NCBI GenBank assembly: GCA_045837725.1
Contig: JBEWZL010000266.1
Span: forward strand, 372,001 to 436,000
Reading direction: 5' to 3'
Source: Vermamoeba vermiformis
Taxonomy: Eukaryota > Tubulinea > Echinamoebida
DNA: 64,000 nt
How positions within the stretch are numbered: position 1 is the stretch's first letter; the number at the start of each line of letters is the position of its first letter. The position numbers were made by a program, and so were the translations under genes. The notes beneath the pieces are model-generated. The model was not told where the DNA came from. It worked only from the letters and a program-made list of their open reading frames with translations, and made no database searches. Positions 36,331-48,469 of this stretch are shown in pieces.

Positions 36331-39300
36331 TTACATGTTGAGCGTATCATCAAATACAGTGAAGAACTGAGATTGATGTGGGTTGAATAGCGTGATGCGT
36401 TGTGGACTCCAATCGAATTCTTTTGAATGGTAGATCAAGTTCCAAATGTACGGCGAGAAAAATTCAGTTGGATTTTCTTCTTCGTATTTAAATTGCATCT
36501 CAGCGAAGGGCTAATTAAGAATTAGTTTTGTACGTTATTTAAATGAAATTTCATGTTCGTGAAAATTAACTTACGTGAAGTACATCCGATTTCCAAATAA
36601 GGGAAGCGTGTTTAATTGTATCAAGCACTTGTTGTACGGTCCAAGCAGGTGCTTCAACTGTCGCTAATTCAGTCTGCGGCAGTGTTTGTGAAGATTCAAT
36701 GATCGATTGAGTTTTGCCTAATGTCGTCACAAAGTAGCTAATAATCTAGAAATACAATGTTAATAAATAAATTGTAACTAAATATGGTCAAACAATGTTT
36801 TGTACTTACGGCTTGAATGTTCATTAACATGTTTCGGAACTTTTGATTGGCCAAGTATTGATTATAAATCGAATCGAATAGCTGTTGTTGATGCACAATT
36901 TGATAAATTAAATGGCCGTTGTGTTGCAATTTGTGTTTGAGCGTTGAGTTAAATACTTGCAAAGTTAACGCGATGACGTCCTCACTTTGTTGAACCTGGG
37001 ACTACAGATCATAATAAGATATCAGGACTTATGACTATAATTATAATAATAGCCGACACCTACTTCAATATTAAGCAACATTTCGTCCTCTTCTAAAGTT
37101 ACGTCGTCAGATCCGTCTTTCTTTTCTTGAGGGTTCGCACTTTGATTTTCCGCAGCTCGTTTTGTCATTAATTCATTTCTATAATTACTGTACTGCATTA
37201 ATAATCGACCGTGTTTCTTGGTCAATAGCTGCAATGTGCTGATCAGCTTGAACGCCGCGAACGGATGCAGATCTTCAAAGTGCGGAGCCATGTTAGCAAC
37301 GCATGCAATACAATTTGATAGCAAATAATTATCCTATTGAAACAGCGAGATTAGTTATCGCTACTGGTATTATATCGGATCTAGATCTCGTTTTTTCAGG
37401 ACTTACTCTGAGTTGCCTAACACTAATTTGAGCTGTCCGTAATAGTACAAGAGTAATTATTCCGCCTAATGAAATATTCGACAAGAATTTTTCTTTGTAC
37501 CAAGGCACTGTTTTCAACGACTAAAAAAATTAGTTACGCGACCGGATCTTTCGACCAAGCTTTGCTCAGGTAAAAGTATAAACTTACTAAGGTTTGAGCG
37601 GCAGCACAGAAGGACTCGTCATTAGTGAGAATCAATAGTGTAATAAGGATAATATACACGCGTTGTGGTTTTTGTTCGACGACGTTGTACAGCACTTTCA
37701 GCATGGGTAGAATCTGATACAACGAATTAGTCATAACTCCGAGTACTATAGTAGCATAATAGGCCCTACCATAGTCTCAATATCAGTGCGTGAGAGCACG
37801 TAGGATGAAAACAAATTGTTGCCGTGAAGCAAAAAGTACAGCAGTAGCACGGTTCGTTCGTCATCGATTTTGTTCAAAATTGCGGTGTATAACCGCGAGA
37901 TTGATAATTTGAATGTTGTATTGGCTAGTGTTGAATCTGCTTCGAGATCTTTGTTCAATCCAACTATGAGTCGGTCGTTAGTAAAAAAGTTTTTTTTTCG
38001 ACGATCGGCCAACTTTTGCTTCATTCAAAATTGAATGACGGACGATAAAAATATTTCCAAATTAGGCAATGTTACTTACACTCATCGTCAACGAAAGTAT
38101 TCAACGCAAATTTGAACGGGTTGTGAAAGGTGTCAAAAGTCGTGTTTGTGTTGACATTTGCAGGCGTGTAATTGATCAAGATTAAGATCAGATCGAGTGC
38201 TAGATCAGCATAGGGCGTGGCAGCGGTTAATAAGTGCGCCAAGTCCTCGGGAATGGTTCTTTTGACTAACAAACTGTACGCATTCCACGGCAACTTCCAG
38301 AACGCAGCTGTGAAAAAAAATTGTTCAGTAAAACTACTCTAATACTCTTTCAGTATTAATATACTAGTATTTAGTATTGTACTTACATGCTGCGTAGCTC
38401 AACGACGTCAAAATTATTGATGACGCAGTCGCGTGACTGACGCCTTGTTGTTGCAACACAAAATGAAGCAGTAACGTTTCAATCTAATAAAGTAGATCGA
38501 TATTAATATAGTGAATGTAATGCGAAAAAAAATTGATAAAATTAGACTGTATGAGGTCAGAAAAGTAGTCGTGTGAGCACGTACCAAGTCAGCAGTGCGC
38601 AAGAATTGGCCTTGAGGCACATTAAACAAGAGGTTCAAAAACATGTTCTCGTGCTGACCGTTGCTATTTTGAAACATTTGCGTGGACAATAAGGTCAATA
38701 GCAACTTCATGACTTCTTCGTGAAGTGACGCGGTCATGTAGCTGAAATCTTTGTTGATCAGAAAGTTCACTATGGATTCTAATAACTCCCACGGCAAATT
38801 GATCTCTATAATAGGCATATTTAGTATTTTTAGAATGGCTACCATGACGAGTATGTGTTACTCGATGAAAATTTATAAAAATTATGCGGATCCGCTAGTG
38901 CAAATACTATTTCAAATATATCGCCGTAATAGCATTAGCATGATTATATAGGTTTATAATAATATCTAAATTACCTGTTGGCACATCAGCTGCTTCAATT
39001 TCCTGCACGGAGTTTTCAGGCTGAGCAATGTTCGTGTTATTTTCGTTGCTATTTGCAGAATTTTCGTTTGATTGCGTGGGATTATTATTAATATTAACAT
39101 ATTGCCGTAATATAAGGTGATTTTGTTGCTTGAAATTATTCGGCACGTCGAACAATAATTTCATCGGATCTGCACTCGTTGTTTCGATAAAGCTTTGCGT
39201 AAATATGCGTAAATTAAATACGGCTCTAATAGCTAATGTAATTTGCTCTTGATTGGTCACTGAAACATCGCCTAATAAGCCAATCACTTGCAAGATTAAC

Positions 39301-39767
39301 GAGGCATAGTTCTTCGTTTCATATGAATTGTCGCCTATAATAGAACATATTAATAATGATTAATAAGCATTATTCGGTAAAAATTGAATAATCAATTGAA
39401 ATATCGAAAAGATTTTTCGGATCTTCTGTCTACGTCGGCAAAAATTTGTGAAATATTATGTACACATATTTTACTATTACTTCACGTTAAATTCGTTATT
39501 TTCAGAATTTTTGGTGCTTGTTGATAATTTTTACGATTTTTCTGAAATATTTTTGTGCTTACGTAGCTGATCAGCGTAGACCCGAAGATTCGCCATAAGA
39601 TCGCTCGGTTCTATAGTCCAAGGATCTACAGGTATTGCCCATAATTCACGCCAGAACTTGTTTTGCTGCTGCGGATTGAGTGCGTGGATCTTCTCCTTGC
39701 CGGTGAATGCCGCAAAGAACGGGTGGTGCTTTAATCTGTCTACAGCTTTTGATGTTCCTATGCCCAT
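36331..39767 (-). CDS. DYM: Dymeclin family protein (Golgi)
   Basis: Twelve exons: 39563-39767, 38975-39334, 38585-38805, 38387-38483, 38080-38307, 37770-37963, 37588-37713, 37407-37520, 37064-37333, 36810-37001, 36575-36745 and 36331-36510; 786 codons. The N-terminus [12 protein letters not shown] has the Gly-2 expected for myristoylation. Family blocks in order: [106 protein letters not shown] and the final SPQRITLF. Dymeclin is a helical-repeat peripheral Golgi protein needed for membrane traffic. Length is slightly above the animal protein because of Asn-rich insertions in exon 2. An upstream in-frame ATG exists (39902) but would bury the myristoylation site. Confidence 0.93.
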
Positions 39768-39954
39768 TGTGGTAATATCAATAAAAGGTGCTTTTAGAGT
39801 GTTACTGAAAAGATCACTTTTTGGCGGTCGATTTTGCCGTTTTAAGGGTCGCAAACCTGCGCGACCCTTATTAATTTCATTTACGTTATAAGAAAGTAAC
39901 AACTCTTCATATTATTTACATGTAACGAAAAATAATCAATTCAACAACGATCTG

Positions 39955-42038
39955 ATGGCGTGGACATTGAGTTTGATACTGATTATTCTTTCAATCGTTC
40001 TCGTGACTTATTTGCACCGTGGAATTCAGAAACTAAGAAAAGGAGCGTTTGTTTATCCATCAGAAGCAGTTATAGATCAACTACTTCCTCCTGTAAGTCT
40101 TGTTCGGGTTCTATTTTTTTTTTTGCAATTAATATTTGGCGTTGCATAATACTATCTTAGAGAATACAAAGGCTAAACTATTCCGTAATTTTGGTTAATT
40201 TTCGTAATTTTTAAAAGAATTATTTTGGATGTCATAACAACTCTCACTCTATTCATTATAGGAAGTTATGGAGCAGATTTTTCTTCATTCGGATTATAAT
40301 TCCATAATGGCATGCTCTGTAGTGAGCAAATATTGGCACTATCACGCGTCTAAAGAGCACGTCCAAGAGCACGTTTTTCGTAACGAGTAAGAAACGCACT
40401 CTTTGTTTGCAAACGAATTAATACTCATTAATATATTCCTATAGTACTTCATTAAGTATTAACATTGACGAATTGAAAGAAGTTGTTACGAAGGGAGCAC
40501 CGTATAGATCTAACTTAGATGAAAATTTTATTCCTCTGGCTTATCCGGTAAATATATTTGGCCAATTTATTTATTTTTCAACTATTATATACTATAATTA
40601 GTTAACTAATTATTAGAGCACTTATCCACCAAAATTTCGACTTGCGGATCAGTATTTTGCCAAACGACTGAATTGTCAATTGATTGAAACCAGACTCAAC
40701 AGCGCTAGAACCATATGTCATACAATGAATATTAAGGCTGATAAATCAGACGACCAAATCTCCAAGTAAGTTATAATTACTACGAATAACGAAATTTAAA
40801 TTTTATTTTTTTTATTCTTCTTTAAGATCATTCTAGTTCAATTTGTTTTTTATTAATTCTCGGAATTTCAGGTACTTGGTAAAACTCCAATGTAAATTAC
40901 GATATGGCTGGACAAATTACTGGTCCCTCGAAGATATCGCCAGCAAACATTCGTTTTCACTGAACGATTCTCAAGTCCCTGACTGCAGCAAATACGAATT
41001 TACAGAGGGCTTGGAGTGCGATGTGATAATGGACTTGAAAGCTGTTTGGAATGAAGGCGGTGATTTTACGAAAGGTATTAGACGACTTCGTGTGTTGGAT
41101 AATAGACCACAAATTGCCGGTACGTGTACCAGACCTAAAAAATCCGGATGACGACATTTTCGCGGAAAAAATACGCTATTGTCGGTCCGTTCAAAGGAAC
41201 CAAAACAAGTTTTTTTTGCACGGGAAATTAACGGTCCGCGTGAACTTCACTTCTTTTCCGATCGCTTTTTTTTTTCTTTTTGATACTGCATATGTTATTA
41301 TCAATAGTAATATATGTAAGTATATGTCAATATTCGAATGCTAACGCTTTGCCAATGTGTACAGGATTTCCGTTCAGTTCGGTGCTGATTCACGTCATTA
41401 TTCTATTAATGGTGCCGTGTCTATTCGTGGATTATTCCAAGAGCACGGCAGACGAAGCCAAATTTTACGTCAAACTGCTGATAACACTAATCTTTGAATT
41501 CGGTGCAATTTTCCTCTCAATCTACGAACATTTACCGCACGCAGATAACACTCCATCTACAAAACGAAAACGTAGAATAGGAATAATAAGTGGAATAAGT
41601 ACTGTATTGATTGGAGCAGTATTTTATCGATGGAGTTTGGAGTTGGCAATTTACGTGGCAATGTTGGGCGGATCTGCAGTTTATTATTTGCTTTGGGAGC
41701 ACTTCGTATTCAAGAAATATCGTAACACGAAGTTGGTTGGATTTATAACGGTCTGTTTGGTCATATTAATGAACGATTGGAAGTTGACAGTGGATGCGTT
41801 CAAAAGCGGAGAAATTTTATGGACGTTTGTTTATAATATCGTCATGCATATGCAACTAGGCGTTATATTTACGCTACATAATGCATTAACGACAGTTTTC
41901 TATGATGGAGGTAGCAGAAGAGAATGGCAGGATTACTTGAAATGGCGTGCCGAGTACAAAGACATGTACTTGTACGGATTAATAGCACTTGCATTTATCA
42001 CACTTTATGCCCCTACGACTACTAGTAAGATATTTTAG
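39955..42038 (+). CDS. Membrane-spanning F-box protein
   Basis: Clear exons: 39955-40092, 40262-40386, 40445-40547, 40617-40765, 40872-41074, 41133 to about 41175, and a last exon of about 660 nt ending at 42038. Residues 1-25 are one membrane span (TLSLILIILSIVLVTYLHRG). Residues about 45-85 are an F-box (PPEVMEQIFLHSDYNSIM, CSVVSKYWHYHA). A soluble middle follows. The C-terminal half has about five spans (VLIHVIILLMVPCLFV, FYVKLLITLIFEFGAIFLSI, IGIISGISTVLIGAVFY). One plausible joint is CG|GTCCGT at 41175 to ...CAG|T at about 41373, but 41175-41370 is unresolved. An SCF adaptor fixed in a membrane could mark ER or vacuolar proteins. Family unknown. Confidence 0.7.
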
Positions 42039-42268
42039 ACCCTAAATAAACTACAACCGGTTCATTTAATGACAAACTATCCACGACGTATTGAACATCG
42101 TTAGTATAATTATTAATCTTCAATTTCAAAAATTAAAGCTTATCGATACCGATCTTTTCCTAGTATTGATGCATATTTAAAGCTAGCTTAAAATACACAA
42201 TGCTAATTTTAAGGACTGTACATTTATTTACAACGGAATCACTAGATCTACACTTATACTACATCTAA

Positions 42269-44744
42269 CTACTCGATTAAGGCATTAATTGACAAGCCAC
42301 CAATCCTATGCTGATTATTATTGTCGTTATTATTCATATTCAATAGTGCCAATGACTGCGAGTTCAGTTCTCGGTACGTTGCTAGTCGTGGATAAAAATA
42401 GGACCAAGAGATCATATCGTCCACATCACCACGTGAAATTTCGTGGAATAATAATCCTCGCACGATATTTGCCGTGTCGAATTTTGCCGCCTCTCGTTGA
42501 AACTGGATCCAATACAAAATTAATTAATTTTCAAGCCTAATAATTAGAGTGATTACGTACCATCAAAAATTCATCTGTGTATGTTCCAAATAGCATATAA
42601 AATTGTCCTACGATAACTAGCGGCGTGAGGACAAAATATGGATTGTCGTACATCGTCGGATCCAATTCCGACATCAGATCTAATAACATCCTAGCAACCT
42701 ATTTTTCATTCAATAAATTAATCAAATACTAGTATAGAGATAATAGTACTATTATAGTACTTTTGCATACTTTTTTTGCGTCGTCATCTTCCGCGACAAT
42801 AATATGCAGGACGATCCGTGTTGCAAATAATCGCAATAATAAAGTACGTTGAAATTCATTCGGTAATTTCCTAATTAAGCCTTCAGCGTAATTCAATAAC
42901 GTGTGCATTCGACGCAAATTGTTCGGCTGCGCAAAATTCGGATTAATCTCGTGAATGGCTTTGATAGCCCATAACAAGACCTACACCGTCATTAATATCA
43001 TTAATATAAATAATACGTAACACTTTTAATACTTAAATACGAAAAATTAACTATTAGTAAATTTCAAACGAGACTTACGCTATTTTCAATATGTACGCCG
43101 GTCCAAGACATAACATCGAAATCATTTCCAGGCATTGCCACGATTAGTTCTGACAACTCTTCCCTGTTCATTAAACAATTAATCTTCTGTCAATCAACTC
43201 ACAAAAATCAAATTAAATCGTATTGGCAATAATTTTGGAGCTCATAGTTCGGTAACTCCGAGTAAAAAAATTTATGTAACGGAATCTGACGGGAGATGTT
43301 ACGACACTTTGACACTCGGAGTTGCGTTGCGCGATATTCCACTTACGTATTTTCCTCGCAAATTGTCTTTTTTATGTTGCAGCATTTGGCGACGCGGGCG
43401 ACATCGATGACGTCAGATTGAACTTTAGATCGCTTCTTCAGCACGTTAGCTATGGCCAATGCTCGATGATTGTACGTTGCTTCTTTGTTGCTGTCTCCGA
43501 GTGATGCAAAGTGACCGGACAGGATCATGTAGGCTCCGCATAAATACGGATTTACTTCGTCGAAAGATTGCTGAAGAGATGCTCTAAAATAGTACATAAT
43601 GTTATTAATGAATATGATATTGATATGAGATGGCTGGCACGACGGATCTTGCTTGAAAACTTACTCGATGGATCTGACAAAATTGCTGGCATGCAGCTTA
43701 TCGCCCATAAGAAGCGCTCCGACTCCAAAAATAGTGCTCATTAATATACTTTTACTTCCATCTGCAAAATAGCGTCGTTAGCTCAAATTTCGCGATTCGA
43801 TCGCAAAAAGGAAGAAAAAATTAAGGTAGAAATAGCTGCATATAATTTGATTTAACATGATACTCTTAGTTTTGATATTTGGCATCATATTATAGTAATC
43901 TTACTCTTTGAATAGTAATCATTCACGTTTTGAAACGGAGGTGATACTTGAAGGTATGCAAATCCGTTTCTAAGATAGCCGTTGAGGAATGAATTCAGTG
44001 CATTTACATTGCCCATGTGTCCTCCAATAAGCAAGTCATTATGCTAAGTAAAAGTAAAACGTGAGTTGCGAGATCACGTAAAGTTTCAAAAAATCAATCT
44101 TAAAATACCTCCATCTTCGCTAATAAAATTTGGTACTCGCGCTGTAATAGACTAGTCCTTTCCTTGTGCTCGAGTATATTACTCTTCAATTCTTTAATCT
44201 TTTTCCGAAGCACCTGAGCTCGGCCTAAACAATTTACGAGATCAGATCTCGGTTGCTTTTCTATTCCAAATAAAGCTAAAGTATATTGAATGTGCGAAAT
44301 ATTTACCTGGTGCCGGTCCAGTTTGCCCTCGCATATCAGGATAAACGCATTCAATACTATTGGCAAAGCATCGGGAGCAAGGCCTGGATTTATCGCCTGT
44401 TATGCTTAATTAGCAAATTTCAATATTGATTAATTTTATAAAACTGCTTGAAGACTATATGATAAAATGAAAATCGAATAATCATTTGCCCATCGTAAAC
44501 AATCTACATTGTTTATGAGATTCAGAAACTGGGTCAGAATAATCTTCAAAAATGAGAATAAATATTGTCAATGTAATTACATATGATGGTCATAATTATT
44601 TAATATAATAAACCAAATTTTATAATTGCAATAATTCAAAATACGTCGATCGTAAATTGACTTACATTTTACTTTTTTTACTCGACACGGTAAGCATGCG
44701 AGTTTCGCATTAAGGTTATTCACTTCATTAGTGTTAACCTCCAT
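42269..44744 (-). CDS. Zn2Cys6 (GAL4-type) transcription factor
   Basis: Ten exons (44666-44744, 44307-44396, 44109-44224, 43905-44043, 43665-43761, 43347-43583, 43079-43163, 42771-42980, 42561-42698, 42269-42502) give 475 codons. The zinc cluster spans exons 1-2: ACLPCRVKKVKC, then DKSRPCSRCFANSIECVYPD. It fits Cx2Cx6Cx5Cx2Cx6C exactly. A coiled coil follows (LRKKIKELKSNILEHKERTS), as in dimeric GAL4 proteins. The C-terminal half is helical (middle-homology-like) with an Asn-rich end. It should bind CGG-containing sites as a dimer. The family is largely fungal but occurs in some amoebae and other protists, so transfer or loss elsewhere is possible. Confidence 0.88.
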
Positions 44745-45008
44745 CGCATGTATGCACCTGTTTACCTCTTCACGACCGCAAGAAAATTTTGTGTCACAAA
44801 TCGGCCTAATTTTTCTACAGAGAAAAAATCACGATATTTCTCGCTCTCCCTTGTTGATCATTTAAGCTAGATCAAAGAGCGTAAAGCACAGCTCGCTGAA
44901 TTAGACTAAGTCTTGCATTCACAACGTAAGTCGAGTGGATTTACAACCCAGCGCTTGATCAATAGGGTGTGACATGGGTTAACGTTAGTATTTATTTGCT
45001 AGGTGTCC

Positions 45009-46115
45009 ATGGGTAGAGAAGGTAATTACTACGAGTTGGTAATCGAGCAAGCACGAACGGCTGAAGATCTGCGTCAGATGGTAAAGACTTTCACAATAAT
45101 TACCTTTAATTTGTTTATATTAATTTATTATATTAATTTGGCAATATAATAAGCTTGTGTCGATCGATACGCACAGATATTTGTTGATATTTTTATTTTT
45201 CTCGACTTTTTCTTGACGTTAGTAAATTTCAGATGCACATCTCTGCGCAATGTCATGGTGACGACAATTGGTCCCTGGAAACATTTCACCAACAAATGTA
45301 CGGAAGTTCATCTTGTGGAGGAATTTACGCTCGTGTTAAGGTAAATCCGTCCAAAGCAGTTTCTAACGCGATCCACGCATTTCCTTAGCGTATAGCATGG
45401 TGCTAAATGATCTATATTTATTATAGGATGGAGACTACGCAGGAATTTTAGTATGGACGGTTTATCCAGAGAGAGGACTGGTCGACATTACAAATGTCGG
45501 TGTTTCTCCTGCTTATCGACAACTGGTATGTAATCGTAGAGTAAATATGTCGTAATTAATATAAGTGATAGTATTTTATCAAATGTAATGAATTTTTACC
45601 GACTCAAAGGCAGATGCTTCGATCCGAAAAAGTTGTTGCTAATTTTAAGTCTGTTCAATTAGGGAATCGCCAAGTTGCTATTCGAAGTATTTATGAATAC
45701 ACTACATCAACGAAATATAGTCTCTAAAGCGACATTACACGTCGCTGTTTCGAATTTTCCTGCGATGGCTTTGTACACGAAGTTTGGATTCGAAATACGA
45801 GAAGAAATTCCAGGATATTATAGCCCTGGAGACGCGTATATGATGCGGGCGTATATAACCAATACCTGGCCTTATTCAAGCGAAGTTATGGAAGAAAAAA
45901 TAGCGGATTCGTTTTCACTCAAAAATTTGGCGCAATCTCTGAACGAAATTGAGCAAGAAGATAATGCTATGAAAATAGAATATCAAAGCATTAAGTATCC
46001 TGATGACGCTTTGGTTGAAAAGCGAGAAGTAGAGTTTGATCAGCAAGAAGAAATTTTAAGCGATCCGTTGCTGAAGATCAAACCGATCACTTTTCGCCTT
46101 CAATGGGCAAAATAG
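45009..46115 (+). CDS. GNAT-family N-acetyltransferase
   Basis: Exons 45009-45080, 45233-45340, 45427-45525 and 45663-46115 give 244 codons. The acetyl-CoA motif A is VSPAYRQLGIAKLLFEVFMN (R/QxxGxA variant). The later motif is VAVSNFPAMALYTKFGFEI, typical of RimI/NAA-like enzymes, then EIPGYYSPGDAYMMRAYI. The C-terminal 70 residues are acidic and unique. Substrate unknown: candidates are protein N-termini or small amines. The start gives MGREGNYYELVIEQA; no targeting signal is seen. Confidence 0.8.
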
Positions 46116-46243
46116 ATTATAATGTATCATATAATAATTTTTATTGTAAAATTGGATGTAGATAGGATTTTTGTACATAAAAACTTTCGCTTTTGGATTT
46201 CAATAGGCAAATCGTTGTTGGAATTGCAGAACACAAAACAACG

Positions 46244-48225
46244 ATGGAAGAACTGCATTTATTCTCATTACCTAAAGAATTATTAGCTATTATATATAAC
46301 CTAGTAGGAGCTGAAAATTTGCTAAAGTAAGTTGGAATTCTGCATCTGCCTTACCAAAATTTAATTTTTTGTGGCGCATTAATTATTCGAAAATTATGAA
46401 TGTATTAAAGACAAATTCACTGATTATTTTGCGTTAAAATTCGAGAGCAATTAAAAATTAAATTATTTAATATCAATAGGACCGAATCTACAAGCAAACT
46501 ATGGCAAAAGCTGTCCTGGGACTCTTTACATGCTATAGACATTGGACCAAAAAAGAAAGCGACATTAAGCGACGAAGACTTATTGCAGGTATTGAACAAA
46601 GTAAATCCGCAAAAAATTCGCAAGATCAACTTGACTGGCGAGAAGAAAATTACAACGAGTTTAATGCACCTCGATAAATTCAACAATATACAAGCATTTT
46701 CGTGCCGATCTTTGAAAGGCTCAGTGATACGGTCGGTAGCTTTGCTATTGACATCCGTAAAAAAGCTGGATCTGAGCTCGCGAAAACTAAATGATGAATG
46801 CATCACTCTATTTGCCCAGAATATGCCACATCTAACCAAGTTGTTATTAAGCAATTCTTCAGAGCTCCAAGGTAATCTACAAAACATTGCATTATTTTCC
46901 TCGTACATTTTTTCGTTCTTTAAATTCTTTTTCCACCAAGATCGACCTAATTATATAACTATAGTATCATATATATATAATTTTGATTATCACGTTCGGT
47001 TGTGTTTTGGTTGACCTAACAGAATTTTCTTCTTCAGATTTGCCGGATCTGACACGCTTGACGAAACTAGAAACGCTCAATTTAGCGTTCAGTGAAAAAA
47101 TCACCAACCAAGGAATGGCTCAAGTATGCCTAATGACGCATTTACGACGACTTGACATTTGTTGGCTGAAAAATATCGACGGTCCTGGCTTCGAAAAAAT
47201 CTCAAAATTGACAAATTTGATTCATTTGGACATTTCAAACATTGCAGGAGTGTTAGATACGTATTTGACAGCATTACTGGCCTTGACGAATTTGGAATTG
47301 TTGGATCTCAGCTATTACAAACTTTTGTCCGATTTTGGCTTGTCTATAATAGGCCAATTAACGAATATGACTAGATTAATATTCGTCGATAATAGAAAAG
47401 TTACAGGCGATGGATTGAATTATTTGACAAATTTGACCAAATTGAACATGCTGTCACTTAGTTCAATGCCAAATGTCATCAACGATCATTATTTCAGTGA
47501 ATTATACAACTTGACACTTTTGCGTGTCAAAATGGAAGAAAAGAATTTCAGCGTGTTGACCAACTTGACCAAAATGCAAGAACTGTCTATTGCAGCCCTC
47601 TCTGATATCAACGAAGAATTTTTCAGCTATGTCTCTGTAATGACTGGCTTGCAGTCTTTATCCCTTCGTGCGACACGATGCAGCGTCGTTGTTGACACTT
47701 TGACATGTTGCACCAACTTGACGTGTCTAGAGCTCGATGATTGCATGAGTTTCACTGCCCCTGGAAACCCTTTGGATATTGGTACGTACCTTAATCATAT
47801 ACAATAGTAACTTATTTTATGCCTTTATGTTAAAACTTTTGTTCATAACTGATGTTAGTAACCCTTTTGCTACGCGAATGAAACTAATAATCTATTTGAA
47901 TGCAGATATTATCGATCGACTGTTGAAATTGACGACATTACAACAATTGCAATTGCGATTCGGCAAAGATTTCAACCGCCTAGCAGAGCTTACAAATTTG
48001 GAAATACTCGTCCTGGAAGTACCAGCATCGTCTACAGTACGAAAAGATGACTTTACGCAGCTGTTAACTTTGCCGAAATTGGCCTCGCTGCACTTGACTG
48101 CACCAATTCCAAGCGCAGAATTGAAAGAAGTGTTTGACCAGCACCGTCAATTGACCAATTTAATGGTCGAAACCAATCAGAGTGAGGCTGAAGATATTAA
48201 CATTTCAAGCGAAGACTTGTTTTAA
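46244..48225 (+). CDS. F-box/leucine-rich-repeat protein
   Basis: Exons 46244-46326, 46480-46871, 47038-47781 and 47906-48225 give 513 codons. Residues 1-45 form an F-box-like helix set (LFSLPKELLAIIYNLVGAEN, SKLWQKLSWDSL). About fifteen LRRs follow, of the L..L..LDL/LNL type with LTKLETLNLAFSEKITNQGM and LTNLIHLDISNIAGV, close to the cysteine-containing FBXL class. It is probably a substrate receptor of an SCF ubiquitin ligase. The neighbour upstream is unrelated. Confidence 0.82.
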
Positions 48226-48469
48226 CCTGCGGAAATAAATGCGTACTTATCCCACGTCTTCAGTAATTATAATACGTAATTTTATTTACGGATCAAAACA
48301 TTAGCACTGCATCCAGTTTTTTTTCTTCAAAATAGGATTATTCCTAACGACGTTGTTATAATTGAATTTTATATTACAACGATTATATCAGTGGCTAATA
48401 AATACAGTTTTAAGTCCACTGACTGTTCTTTACAAAAAAAATATTCAGGAATATTTATCGTTAATATTC

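Noticed and set aside
41051-41344. Separate small gene inside the membrane F-box gene
   Set aside because: A 58-nt intron (41075-41132) explains the frame switch; only the following joint stays open.
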